Shown piece after piece: positions 1 through 8,622 of a stretch of DNA of 64,000 nt. Position 1 is the first letter of the stretch; the number at the start of each line of letters is the position of its first letter. Position numbers and translations under genes: made by a program. Under the pieces are notes generated by a model that was given only the letters and a program-made list of their open reading frames with translations, had not been told where the DNA came from and did not search any database. Origin of the DNA: Photobacterium angustum (GTDB lineage: Bacteria; Pseudomonadota; Gammaproteobacteria; Enterobacterales; Vibrionaceae); assembly GCF_002954615.1 (NCBI RefSeq), contig NZ_MSCJ01000001.1:1612001-1676000 (forward strand). The letters are read 5' to 3'.

Positions 1-65
1 CAAACTTTTGCTTAGTAACGACGCGACAAGTGATTAGTAACTAACTATAGCCACAATCAATATCA

Positions 66-106
66 ATGCCCTGTTTCTTGATTATTCAAGTACAGGGCAT
101 TTTTTT
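66..106 (+). terminator. Intrinsic terminator of a gene left of the window
   Basis: A 9-bp perfect stem (66-74 with 92-100) is followed by seven T on the plus strand. It points rightwards, so it most likely ends a plus-strand gene that lies before base 1. No coding sequence is visible in bases 1-117. Confidence 0.7.
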
Positions 107-117
107 GCACTGAAGAT

Positions 118-144
118 AAAAACCGATCATCAGATCGGTTTTTT
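118..144 (-). terminator. Terminator with CCGATC-ATCA-GATCGG hairpin
   Basis: The stem CCGATC/GATCGG with loop ATCA lies at 123-138 and is flanked by A and T runs, so it can work in both directions. It sits just after the stop of the lipoprotein gene at 169. The same 16 bases recur at 855-870 and 55488-55503. Confidence 0.75.
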
Positions 145-168
145 GTATCTAGAATATCAGAACGTGCT

Positions 169-633
169 TTAAGTGAGATCTGGACAATCCGCAGTTTTCG
201 CCATTTTCACTTTCATTACTTCCGCTTTACCGGCCTCTTCATCAACTAATTCAATACCTGCACCGCCGACAAACGCGCCAATTTTAATAAATTGATTAAT
301 GAAATAGTTTCTACCCGCTTCAGTAAATAACGTTATATGGTTTTCAGAAAATTCAGATTCAGTACTGACTACGTGTTCTTCACCTGCTTTTACTTCATGG
401 TAGAAAAAGACACCAGGTGCTGTTTCACCGACACATTCTTTATCTACATAAACATATTTTTTTAATGCCCCGCCTACAATAGAGTCCTCACGATAAATAT
501 AGATACCCGCTTTACCTTCTTCTGGCGCAGTAAACTTCTTCGCTTCATTAGACACCGCGGTATCAACAGTAGGAACAGATGCACAACCTGATAAACCTAG
601 AAGTGCCGCACTAATTAATAATTTATATTTCAT
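169..633 (-). CDS. Small lipoprotein, DUF2846-like
   Basis: Encodes about 154 residues from the ATG at 633, preceded by an AGG-type ribosome site. A start ten codons further upstream is also open, but it would put charged and Trp-rich residues before the signal peptide. The N-terminus has a lipoprotein signal with lipobox LSGC, so the protein should be lipid-anchored in the envelope. The mature part contains a GIYIYRE stretch and a later FINQFIKIGAF segment, as in DUF2846 proteins, whose function is unknown. It appears monocistronic with its own terminator. The family assignment is from recalled pattern; the lipoprotein call is direct. Confidence 0.75.
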   Translation of the reverse strand: MKYKLLISAALLGLSGCASVPTVDTAVSNEAKKFTAPEEGKAGIYIYREDSIVGGALKKYVYVDKECVGETAPGVFFYHEVKAGEEHVVSTESEFSENHITLFTEAGRNYFINQFIKIGAFVGGAGIELVDEEAGKAEVMKVKMAKTADCPDLT

Positions 634-848
634 AAAACCTTTCCACCAACAAATCCATGACAAAAATAAATAAACAACCTTGTTACTGATTAAATGTTAC
701 TCAAGATAGTACATAATTAACACGAACCTAATAGCAGATTTTTACATTTGGCATTAATCTATTTTTGTATCTGACACCAAGCAATAAAACGCTAGTTAAA
801 ATATGAGTAAACAGGCATTTGTTATCTATGAGGGTAAAAAAAGACCAT

Positions 849-876
849 AAAAAACCGATCATCAGATCGGTTTTTT
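849..876 (-). terminator. Terminator, second copy of the CCGATC-ATCA-GATCGG hairpin
   Basis: The 16 bases at 855-870 are identical to those at 123-138, flanked by six A and six T. It lies downstream of the DUF4870-like gene on the minus strand. The rest of 634-848 is AT-rich with no coding sequence. Confidence 0.75.
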
Positions 877-905
877 ATTATTCGCCATACAAGGAAGTAT
901 TAACG

Positions 906-1271
906 TTAGCCGTTATACCCTTTGTTTGAAGTCAGTTTCGCTAAACCTTTCACCACGCGGAAGATAGACCAAATCCAAACTGCAATCGCTAAGAAATAGC
1001 CAACAACAACTAAAGTTAGTACGCCGCAAATAATCGATAAGCCTAACCCCCACCAGAACGTTGTTGTGATATTGCTGTAGTGATCAGCAAAGATAGTCCC
1101 TTGCGCATCACCCTTTTTCACCATTGCCCAAATTGCACCAACGAACCAGAAAACCCCTGTAAACAAGCCAAGAATCATCAAGCCATACGCAATCAATGCG
1201 TTCGTTTTTGCGGCTTCATCTTTTGCTGTCATGGCTGGATTAACCACCACTTCTTCTTGCATCTCTGACAT
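906..1271 (-). CDS. DUF4870-like membrane protein
   Basis: Encodes 121 residues from an ATG preceded by a good AGGAG site. A hydrophilic N-terminus of about 20 residues is followed by three or four hydrophobic segments (roughly 25-48, 70-88 and 88-108). A short polar loop between them contains DAQGTIFADHYSN. This layout fits small DUF4870-type inner-membrane proteins, whose function is unknown. It is a single gene, divergent from the pepT remnant that begins about 110 bases away. Confidence 0.7.
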   Translation of the reverse strand: MSEMQEEVVVNPAMTAKDEAAKTNALIAYGLMILGLFTGVFWFVGAIWAMVKKGDAQGTIFADHYSNITTTFWWGLGLSIICGVLTLVVVGYFLAIAVWIWSIFRVVKGLAKLTSNKGYNG

Positions 1272-1381
1272 GTAAAACTCCTAAAGTTGTCAGCTAATCA
1301 TCCGATCAAATAATGGTGAAAATACTATATATGTCTTTTTTTACTCGCAACGTAATACCTTGCTATGAAACGAGATACACA

Positions 1382-1939
1382 ATGTTATTCGACGAATATC
1401 TAAATTCATTATTAATGGCACATCAATTCATCAGCATGTTGCCAGCAGGTGAAGCACCACAATATACCGAAGGGCGCGAAGGTTATTACTGGTTAAAAGA
1501 AATGGCAGGCAACAGTGCTAAAACAGTGCTTAAGCTTGATATTCGTGATTTCAGCCAACAGGGCTATCGTGATCGCATGGCATTTTTACAAAACCTTGCC
1601 GATAACTGTGAAACATTGTGGGGTGAATCTACCATATCGATTCAATTAGATAACCGCTACGAGAATGTCGCAAATAGCTTAGAAGGTGAAGCAAGATTCC
1701 CTATCGATATTGCCAAAGAAGCCTACACACGTAATAACATAGAGATGAACGCGATCCCAATGCGAGGCGGCTATGATGGCGCGGTGTTGTCACAAAAAGG
1801 CTTACCTTGCCCTAACCTTTTCACTGGGGCACATAACTTCCATTCTATTTATGAATATCTGCCGGTTAAATCGCTACAAGCGGCCAGCTCTGTTGTAACC
1901 GAGATAATCAAAATCACCTGCGAGCGATACAGTAAATAA
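1382..1939 (+). pseudogene. pepT: C-terminal remnant of peptidase T
   Basis: The reading frame (185 residues from the ATG at 1382, or 208 from a start at 1313) matches only the C-terminal half of tripeptide aminopeptidase PepT. It aligns from the dimerisation domain (PQYTEGREGYYWL) to the end, including the RGGYDGAVLS and GLPCPNLFTGAHNFH stretches that carry the last metal-binding histidine. The first 200 or so residues, with the other zinc ligands and the catalytic glutamate, are absent; upstream lies the oppositely oriented DUF4870-like gene. The remaining frame has no internal stop, so the truncation may be recent or the fragment may still be translated. It cannot be an active peptidase on its own. 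Confidence 0.8.
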
Positions 1940-1983
1940 GCAAATATACTTATTGCTACGCTGTTTAGTTGCGCCTGATTAAT

Positions 1984-2010
1984 AAAAAACCGATCGAATG
2001 ATCGGTTTTT
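1984..2010 (+). terminator. Terminator downstream of the pepT remnant
   Basis: The stem CCGATC/GATCGG (1990-1995 with 2000-2005) has loop GAAT, preceded by an A run and followed by five T. It is a loop variant of the hairpins at 123, 855 and 55488. Confidence 0.75.
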
Positions 2011-2124
2011 ATTGAAGCTAGAATGAGCTTTTTTTGACAATGACGTGTTAGGTCCGATGCTCTAAAACGTCTCTGTCAAATTAAGGGATATATGTTGAAC
2101 TTTAGATTATTTGCTAGCTTTTAC

Positions 2125-3948
2125 TTATGGTAGGCATAGGATTTTTATTTCAACCCCTTGCTCTTTACATGAGCAAATCAGAGATGAGATAAACCATAAA
2201 ATTTGTACTACTTCATTCTTTCTTTGTAATGGCGCCTTTTGTTTAAGAGCCACTAAGCTATTCTGTAAATTACTCTTAGAAATAAAATTAACAACTAAAT
2301 AAACGACTTTTCTCAAGTTAGGGTTTTGTAATTGCTTATTATAGTATTCAATCGCATCCTTTATACCTTCACCGTTTGGTATTTTCCTAATCCGCTTAAT
2401 AGATGTTTGAACACTTTGATTATTTGAGTCTTTTATTTTAAATTTTCCGCCCCACTTTTTTTCTTTTTCAATCAATCGGTTAGGATGTGGAACCAAATTT
2501 CCCAAATTCTTCTGAGCTTGTCCAACGACATCTTGGAACTTAGAGGCAGATAAACCATTTTTACCATATTTTGAGTGATAAAACTCAATGACACCATCAG
2601 AAACTGCGATATGGTCTGCCCATTCATTACCCAAGTCATCAAGAAACATATATGGTGATATTGTGTTAACTACCGTTTCAACTTTATTGAAAATTGAGTC
2701 ATTCGAAAATTGAGTGCTATTTGATCGAAAATCACCTTTTTCACTTTTAACATCACTCAATCGAGAGCAAGGTTCGAAGATACTCATAAACGCACTAATA
2801 TTTGATAGTAAATAACTATTTTCAAATAGTTTCTTCGAATGATACGCGATATGTGGCTTATCAAATGTAATGACATAATTACTATTTTTATTAATATACT
2901 CTTCAAGAGTGAGCACCTCCCCTGTTGAATAGTGTAAATTAATATTTTTAAAAGTGTCAGACCTAATTTTTATACTTTGTTTTAGTATTTTTATTTCAAT
3001 ATTAATAGCTTTAAAAAGTAGTTTTTTAGTTGGCGAAGACAAAAAAAGCCTTCCCTTACTTTGGAATACCTCTAATGCACTATCATATTTTGAAATGTAC
3101 TTTTCAAGCTTCAAGTTACTAGTTGATGAATTGTAATTATATGTAACCTTTGTTATTACTCCTTGTTCTATTTGTTCAATAACATCCCCAAGCTTAAATA
3201 AAACACCTTTTGGTGTTAGAGAGCCTATTTTACTACTAAATGAGATAGGAACTGCAAAGCTATCCACAAAGCTACTTGAAGCTTTATATTTTGATATGTC
3301 GTCGCAGACACTACCAATCCAATTTAAGAAGCTAACGACATCTACTTTTCCACTATGTTTATTAATCCTAGATGTGCCTAAAGACAAACTATATAACTGA
3401 CCATTTGATGTAACTCGCATATTCCTGATTGCATAATTGTTAGCGCCAAATGTTGAAAAAGAGTTTTTTAACTCTAACGCTTCTATCACTTTACTTCTTA
3501 AAGCCAATGAAGAAACGTCCAAATTATCAAGTTGTAACTTGTGAAACTTTGATTGCTCGTCAGCATATAGTTTAGATAGAATAGAGTAATCAATATTATC
3601 TAGATACTTATCTAATTCATTTTTATTTTTTACATTCTTCTTACTAATTATAATATAATCAAGATATTCTAGTATGAGAATGTGGCAAAATTTAATCTCA
3701 TACTCCTTAATATTATAGCTCTTCAAAATTGAAGGTTTGAACTTTTGCTTAAAAACACAAATAGAATATCGTGCATCATTGCCATTAATAGTTATATAAT
3801 CTCTTTCCACTTTAACAGTATGCGACCTTGTCATCCTGTTCTTTGATATCTCGAAAAAAATATTTTTTATTGCTTTATCGGATATGGTTTTACTATCATT
3901 CTTTTTATAAAAGTAGGCACCTTCTGCCATCTCAATTTCATTAATCAT
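2125..3948 (-). CDS. Uncharacterised 607-residue protein beside Hachiman
   Basis: I do not recognise a named family. The ATG at 3948 has an AGGA site seven bases upstream, and the frame is open for 607 codons rich in Lys, Ser, Asn and Ile. There is no signal peptide or membrane segment. Residues 437-460 read DDLGNEWADHI, then IEFYHSK, followed at about 475-481 by GQAQKN. An acidic GxExAD element before an (E/H)xK-like strand and a QAxKN helix resembles the core of PD-(D/E)xK nucleases, which is an inference. The C-terminal 60 residues are hydrophobic and end in EIKILCLP. It lies 326 bases after hamB on the same strand and shares its AT-rich composition, so it may be a third defence gene, possibly with its own promoter. 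Confidence 0.7.
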   Translation of the reverse strand: MINEIEMAEGAYFYKKNDSKTISDKAIKNIFFEISKNRMTRSHTVKVERDYITINGNDARYSICVFKQKFKPSILKSYNIKEYEIKFCHILILEYLDYIIISKKNVKNKNELDKYLDNIDYSILSKLYADEQSKFHKLQLDNLDVSSLALRSKVIEALELKNSFSTFGANNYAIRNMRVTSNGQLYSLSLGTSRINKHSGKVDVVSFLNWIGSVCDDISKYKASSSFVDSFAVPISFSSKIGSLTPKGVLFKLGDVIEQIEQGVITKVTYNYNSSTSNLKLEKYISKYDSALEVFQSKGRLFLSSPTKKLLFKAINIEIKILKQSIKIRSDTFKNINLHYSTGEVLTLEEYINKNSNYVITFDKPHIAYHSKKLFENSYLLSNISAFMSIFEPCSRLSDVKSEKGDFRSNSTQFSNDSIFNKVETVVNTISPYMFLDDLGNEWADHIAVSDGVIEFYHSKYGKNGLSASKFQDVVGQAQKNLGNLVPHPNRLIEKEKKWGGKFKIKDSNNQSVQTSIKRIRKIPNGEGIKDAIEYYNKQLQNPNLRKVVYLVVNFISKSNLQNSLVALKQKAPLQRKNEVVQILWFISSLICSCKEQGVEIKILCLP

Positions 3949-4274
3949 TACGTTCCTAACCTAGCTTTCACCCTGAATGCATAATTGTGCTAATAATCTA
4001 TTATTGGGGGTTTTAGATCAAGAAATCATAATAAAAATTGCTCAAGAATATAATATTAAACTATATTTATCACTTCTTTATTAGAAAGTACTATGGTCAA
4101 AAGTCAGGTTGTCACGGACCGTACAAAAATGAAGTTTTTTAGGTACAGCATAATTGGAAATTCAATCCAAGTTAAAATTAACAACTACAGCAAAAGTACT
4201 ACAAAGTTCGCGTTACACCATTTATAAGATTAGGAGTTAATTGTTGGCTCCTATAATCTAGGAGCCGAAAAATT
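3949..4274. other. Intergenic stretch between hamB and the 607-residue gene
   Basis: This AT-rich stretch has no convincing coding sequence. A perfect inverted repeat, GGCTCC (4246-4251) and GGAGCC (4261-4266), starts nine bases after the hamB stop. It is not followed by a T run on the minus strand, so it is a weak terminator at best. The region is long enough to hold a promoter for the downstream gene, but I could not fix one. Confidence 0.5.
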
Positions 4275-6365
4275 TTAATCTGTGGTTATGCCTTCTAAGA
4301 AGTAGTCATAAATATATCTATCAAAAGGACTAAAAATACGTAATAACATACTTTTGTTCTCTATTGTCATGTTTATAAACTCTTTAAATACGTCGTGTAA
4401 CTCAATTTCAGTCCTTTCTAAGTCGATAACACCGTGCCCATGTATTTTTTTCGACAACATTCGCGGTAAGCCATACTCTTCTAATTGATAAACAAGAGGA
4501 GGTAAAAAAGCGTTTGATGTCCTAGCTATGAACGGTGATATGTCAACTGATTTGTCAATGATATTTTTTTGAATTACATTTATGTCATTCAAAAGTGACG
4601 TTAATTTAAAGGTAACGTGTCTTTCTAATTCAAAAAACTTATCAACATCAATATCGTAGTTGTCTAACTCGTCTAGTAATTCAGGTATTGTCAACTTCCA
4701 GTTGTTTGATAGCACTTTTATAAAGCCTACAAAACTTCCGTATTGGATTCCCCATTGTCCTGGTGCCATTTTTAGCACCAAATATAGTAAACGATCCCAA
4801 TCATTAACATTTGTTGAGTTAAGGTAATTTAACCCTGCCCAAGTCTGCTTATTAGCGACAAGTTCCTTAGCTATATTACGAAGCGCCATTGAGTTGCTAG
4901 ATTCAAACTGACCGGATTCTTGTAATTCGTTGAACTTGCCGTAACCAAGTATCTCGTCCATTTCCTGCTTGTAAGCGATAATATGGGCAATCTGCTCAGG
5001 AGTAAGTTCGTTCTTAAGTTCGTCGAGATCAACATCACCAGCTAGCTCTTCGGGTAAATCCAGATTTAACTGTGTATCACTTGCCAGTGGTGGTTTGTCT
5101 AATATGTATATTTGACCAATAAAATGCTTAAACATTCTACCGCCACGGCCGATTATGTTTTTATAAGTGAAATCATTTAATTTAGACCTGCCATTTTTGT
5201 TCTTCCAAATAATAACGTTTTCCGCTGATGTGTTTACGCCTTCAATGATGGAAGAAGTTGAAACTAAATTGGTCAATCCTTCTGGTTCTTCAAATAACCT
5301 AACTTGAATCTGAGTTAACGAGCGATGCAACTGCCCATTGTGAATACCGGTTCCTCTTTTAATCAAATTCGTCAACTTCCAATTTCTATCATAATTTTCA
5401 GTTAACCATGACTCAAAGTCTCTCAACAATCGACGTTCAGTAGGTTTGTGCTTGTCTATCAACAAATTAGAAATATTAGTAATGTTGGAGTATGTACCCG
5501 CATAAATTAGAGACTTTCCTTTAGTGTTAGAAAGGATTTCCAATAAAACGTCACTTTTTAGATTGTCATCTTTACCAATATCTCTATATAACTCATGCAT
5601 CTCTAAAAACACCGTATTAAAGTCTACAGGCACAAACTCCATACCCTTAGTGAATATACTTTCATTCACCGACTTAATGTTGGGTGCTAAGAAGTAACGT
5701 TGTTTAGCTTTATTGCCAAGTTTCAAAATCGCATTTATTAGTGCCGGAGAACGTTCCTTATCGAAATCAGCACTGGCTTTATAAAACTCATCGATAACAA
5801 GCATATCTATTGAATCCAGTTTATTAACATAATGGATTGCTCGTTCCTGAGGGAAAATAAAGATGTTCTTGTCTGCTAAGGAGACTTCTGAAGTCGTAAT
5901 CACCTTATATTCGCGGCTAAATTTTTTGTGTAAGCGACGGCGTGTTTCATCAGTTAAGGCAATTGTAGGTACGATTATGACAACATTAGTCGGCTTTTTG
6001 ATTGCAATAAATGAATCGATAATGAAGCTTTTTCCGAAACTAGTAGGGGCGCTTACCGCAAGATGCTTACCGTTGATCAGCTTTTTTAATATAGATGATT
6101 GCTCACGATGAAGTGTTAACGGCTTTTCTTCACCGACATCAACCTTAAATGATTCGTGAGCAAAACGGTCTTGCCACGACGATGTATTCAAATCTAAATA
6201 TGGATAAAGCCCAACTTGCCTAATCAAGTTATTAATTAGTGGGTTATACGGCTTATTATTTTCCTCCAAAAATGCCAGCAACTTAATTAATTCATTTCTG
6301 GCAGAAAGTTCATCATGATCATTAATAAAGTCGTTTATTTCAATACATTTATCAAAAACGTCCAT
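4275..6365 (-). CDS. hamB: HamB, Hachiman DEAD/DEAH-type helicase
   Basis: Encodes 696 residues from the ATG at 6365, which shares one base with the hamA stop (TGATG), indicating translational coupling. A TTG one codon upstream is less likely. Superfamily 2 motifs are visible: Walker A SAPTSFGKS near residue 106, a DEAH-box variant IDEFYKAS near 192, IHNGQLHRSL, STSSIIEGVN, and the motif VI region IIGRGGRMF. The acidic C-terminal half probably contacts HamA. In characterised Hachiman systems HamB is an ATP-dependent DNA helicase that restrains the HamA nuclease until phage infection damages or exposes DNA. Assignment rests on helicase motifs plus the adjacent DUF1837 gene. Confidence 0.9.
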   Translation of the reverse strand: MDVFDKCIEINDFINDHDELSARNELIKLLAFLEENNKPYNPLINNLIRQVGLYPYLDLNTSSWQDRFAHESFKVDVGEEKPLTLHREQSSILKKLINGKHLAVSAPTSFGKSFIIDSFIAIKKPTNVVIIVPTIALTDETRRRLHKKFSREYKVITTSEVSLADKNIFIFPQERAIHYVNKLDSIDMLVIDEFYKASADFDKERSPALINAILKLGNKAKQRYFLAPNIKSVNESIFTKGMEFVPVDFNTVFLEMHELYRDIGKDDNLKSDVLLEILSNTKGKSLIYAGTYSNITNISNLLIDKHKPTERRLLRDFESWLTENYDRNWKLTNLIKRGTGIHNGQLHRSLTQIQVRLFEEPEGLTNLVSTSSIIEGVNTSAENVIIWKNKNGRSKLNDFTYKNIIGRGGRMFKHFIGQIYILDKPPLASDTQLNLDLPEELAGDVDLDELKNELTPEQIAHIIAYKQEMDEILGYGKFNELQESGQFESSNSMALRNIAKELVANKQTWAGLNYLNSTNVNDWDRLLYLVLKMAPGQWGIQYGSFVGFIKVLSNNWKLTIPELLDELDNYDIDVDKFFELERHVTFKLTSLLNDINVIQKNIIDKSVDISPFIARTSNAFLPPLVYQLEEYGLPRMLSKKIHGHGVIDLERTEIELHDVFKEFINMTIENKSMLLRIFSPFDRYIYDYFLEGITTD

Positions 6366-7288
6366 CAATCATCTTCCTTGTATTGTTCTACTTTTCTTAC
6401 AAATCTATCAACGATTCTTTGCTTATCTGGAACAGGAAATAGAATTATATGGAATGTTACTTGATCGTATAAATGGACACCTTTTAAGCCATTTATTTGC
6501 TTTTTGAAAAAGGCGTTAGCTCTGTCTAAATGATAATCCTTGATATTCTTTATATAATCGCTATCCATGCTGGTACACGAACTTGTTATTTCGCATTCGT
6601 GTAGTATAAAAATAGGCACATGTATTTTGGGTTTCAAAGAATCTATCGAAATACGGCTAGAAAGCGCATCTCTAATTGACTTTCGAAGTGTTTCGTCTTC
6701 AATCAGAAAATCTATATCACTGACATTAGTGATAATGCTGTTTTCTTTTTTTAGTTTTTTAGTATCTAAAGAATTAGCTACAGAACTGACGATGGAAGCT
6801 AGTCTAGTATCTTCGATTTTATTGTAGAATTTAGCTTCACCAAACCATACAGTAAAGTCATTGTCTTTGATGACTAAATGCACACTATCTGCACCTTTCG
6901 CATTATCTTGGGCATTTTGCTTATAAAATATCTTTGGTACTACGGGTAAAGCCCCGTAATGGTGCTTCATAATACCGTATAGCAGTATTTCTGCTAATTC
7001 GCTTCCCTTGCTAATGTCTTTACTCTTATCTTTGTCTACCAATCGTAAGTTCTCAGCGGCAGCTGTTAAAAGAGAATGAGATTGGTCGACTAGTGCTTGC
7101 CGTTCGGTAATTGAAAGAGAGGTTTCTGCAATGTTATCCCAAATGAAATTTTGGAAATGTTTGAACCTCCATTTACCATCTTCGAAATCATTGACGAGGC
7201 TAAGGACATGTTTGTTGTGTATAGGAGAAATGTTTTGGCTACTGCAATGTTCAGAAAAAGAACTATCAATTAGTATTTCGAAATCCAT
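6365..7288 (-). CDS. hamA: HamA, Hachiman DUF1837 nuclease-like effector
   Basis: Encodes 307 residues from an ATG with only a weak ribosome site. The family signature is clear: GSELAEILLYG at about 95, KIFYKQN at about 119, KGADSVH at 131-137 and FGEAKFY at 149-155. D134 and the E151-A-K153 triplet form the PD-(D/E)xK-type catalytic core expected of DUF1837/HamA. In known Hachiman systems HamA degrades DNA and causes abortive infection once released by HamB. The stop codon overlaps the hamB start by one base, matching the canonical hamA-hamB order. The gene is more AT-rich than the flanking core genes, consistent with horizontal acquisition. Confidence 0.92.
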   Translation of the reverse strand: MDFEILIDSSFSEHCSSQNISPIHNKHVLSLVNDFEDGKWRFKHFQNFIWDNIAETSLSITERQALVDQSHSLLTAAAENLRLVDKDKSKDISKGSELAEILLYGIMKHHYGALPVVPKIFYKQNAQDNAKGADSVHLVIKDNDFTVWFGEAKFYNKIEDTRLASIVSSVANSLDTKKLKKENSIITNVSDIDFLIEDETLRKSIRDALSSRISIDSLKPKIHVPIFILHECEITSSCTSMDSDYIKNIKDYHLDRANAFFKKQINGLKGVHLYDQVTFHIILFPVPDKQRIVDRFVRKVEQYKEDD

Positions 7289-7746
7289 ATAGTTGCTACC
7301 GTATTAAACTTGGCGGAATGCACATGGTTGTCTAAGAAATAAATAGAAACCAAGCATACACTCTTTACTGTCCAATTAAGCGTACACCCTTTACTGTCCA
7401 ATTAATAGCAAAAATAAATAAAACATGATAGTTAACCCACTGTTTTATAAAGATCTAATCATAAAAAAGGGAGAGAGATTATAAAAACAGATTGACCAAA
7501 AGTCCATAATTACGGTGAATTTACCCCATGATACGTCACGGGGTCTCTCTGTTAACAGTATTATAAGAATGGATATTTTTTAGTAGAGCAAAGTACATGA
7601 ACCGAATGTGAATGATTATTTGATCTAAATAGTTTTGGGAGCAATTATTAGTTAGCTATGTAAGTTAGCAGCAACAAGTAAGCACCTCGCCTCCTCTCCC
7701 ATAATCACGTATGATTAATTCCTCTCTTTCATCAATGGAATGAACT
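7289..7746. other. Intergenic region between hamA and the LysR gene
   Basis: No coding sequence is supported. It holds the 26-bp tandem repeat at 7354-7405 and an inverted repeat ACCCC (7523-7527) with GGGGT (7540-7544) with a 12-base loop. It must contain divergent promoters for hamA and the LysR gene, which I could not place. Confidence 0.5.
7354..7405. repeat. Tandem 26-bp direct repeat upstream of hamA
   Basis: Two directly adjacent 26-bp units (7354-7379 and 7380-7405) differ at two positions and share the core CTTTACTGTCCAATTAA. They lie 66 bases upstream of the hamA start. Possible roles are tandem protein-binding sites controlling hamAB, or a relic of a mobile-element end. No transposase is present nearby. 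Confidence 0.85.
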
Positions 7747-8595
7747 ATGTTACTCGAAGGTATTGAAACCTTATTAGTGTTAGCGGAAGAAGGCACCATG
7801 AGCCGTACGGGTAGCCGTTTGTATATCAGCCAATCCGCAGTGAGCAAACGGATAGCCAAGCTAGAGGCGACATTAGGCACTAAGCTGATCATTCCTGCGG
7901 GACGATTAATTAAGCTAACCCCTGACGCCCATGCGCTGATTAACAATGTAGGGCCGAGTTTTAATGAAATTCGAGGGCTGATTTTTGAACATCAGAATTT
8001 AGACGATCAAAGCATTATTACGATTGATTGCTCTGAAACCTTAGTCGCGGGTTATTTATCTCAAGCGATGGGGCAATATTTCCAGCACGATAAATACATT
8101 TCAATTACCACTCACCATACCCCAGTGATTGTCGAAAACGTGCAATCTGGTAAGGCTTCAATTGGCTTTTGTGCAGGGCATCTACCTGCAAATTATAGTT
8201 TTATTGCCGAACATTTAATCGATGAGCCTTTTAAGGTGGTATTTAACCAGCCTTTGAAGGCACTACCGAAAGCGTTAGTGGTTAATGATTTGAAAAACCC
8301 ATCCAATTATTCTCAAGCTGCGATTTTGCAAAAAGTCGGAATTACACCATTAATGGAGATGGATTCTTACACTGCCGCAGCACAGTTAGCCTTGGCAGGT
8401 ATGGCACCAGCACTTGTGCCTTTGTCTATTGTGAACACACTACAGATTGAAGATACGTTCTGTTTTGATTTTGAAGAGTTATCTGGCTTAACTCGCCCTA
8501 TTAACCTGATTTATCGTCAAAATAGTTACAAGCTACCTAGGGTGAAAAAACTGGTTAAGACTATCGCTGATGTTGTGATCCCTAAAACAATATAA
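7747..8595 (+). CDS. LysR-family transcriptional regulator
   Basis: Encodes 282 residues. The N-terminal winged helix-turn-helix is clear (about residues 1-60, with LYISQSAVSKRIAKLE as recognition region), followed by a linker and a type 2 periplasmic-binding-fold effector domain (about 90-275). It converges with the diguanylate cyclase gene and faces hamA across 458 bases. LysR proteins often control a divergent neighbour, but here that neighbour is the accessory hamA gene, so the true target is unclear. The ligand cannot be told from sequence. Confidence 0.88.
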   Translation: MLLEGIETLLVLAEEGTMSRTGSRLYISQSAVSKRIAKLEATLGTKLIIPAGRLIKLTPDAHALINNVGPSFNEIRGLIFEHQNLDDQSIITIDCSETLVAGYLSQAMGQYFQHDKYISITTHHTPVIVENVQSGKASIGFCAGHLPANYSFIAEHLIDEPFKVVFNQPLKALPKALVVNDLKNPSNYSQAAILQKVGITPLMEMDSYTAAAQLALAGMAPALVPLSIVNTLQIEDTFCFDFEELSGLTRPINLIYRQNSYKLPRVKKLVKTIADVVIPKTI

Positions 8596-8622
8596 ATGAT
8601 CACTCCCCCCCGAGCAGAAACG

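Noticed and set aside
1080..1268. Open frame opposite the DUF4870-like gene
   Set aside because: It is antisense to a gene with membrane segments and a good ribosome site, and its product has no recognisable feature.
6366..6368. TTG start for hamB one codon upstream
   Set aside because: The adjacent ATG shares a base with the hamA stop in the common coupled form, which is more likely.
2041..7746. Prophage or integrative element around the defence genes
   Set aside because: No integrase, transposase, att duplication or tRNA was found; only an AT-rich block is seen.
7665..7946. Minus-strand open frame over the LysR start
   Set aside because: It overlaps the LysR helix-turn-helix coding region and has no support of its own.
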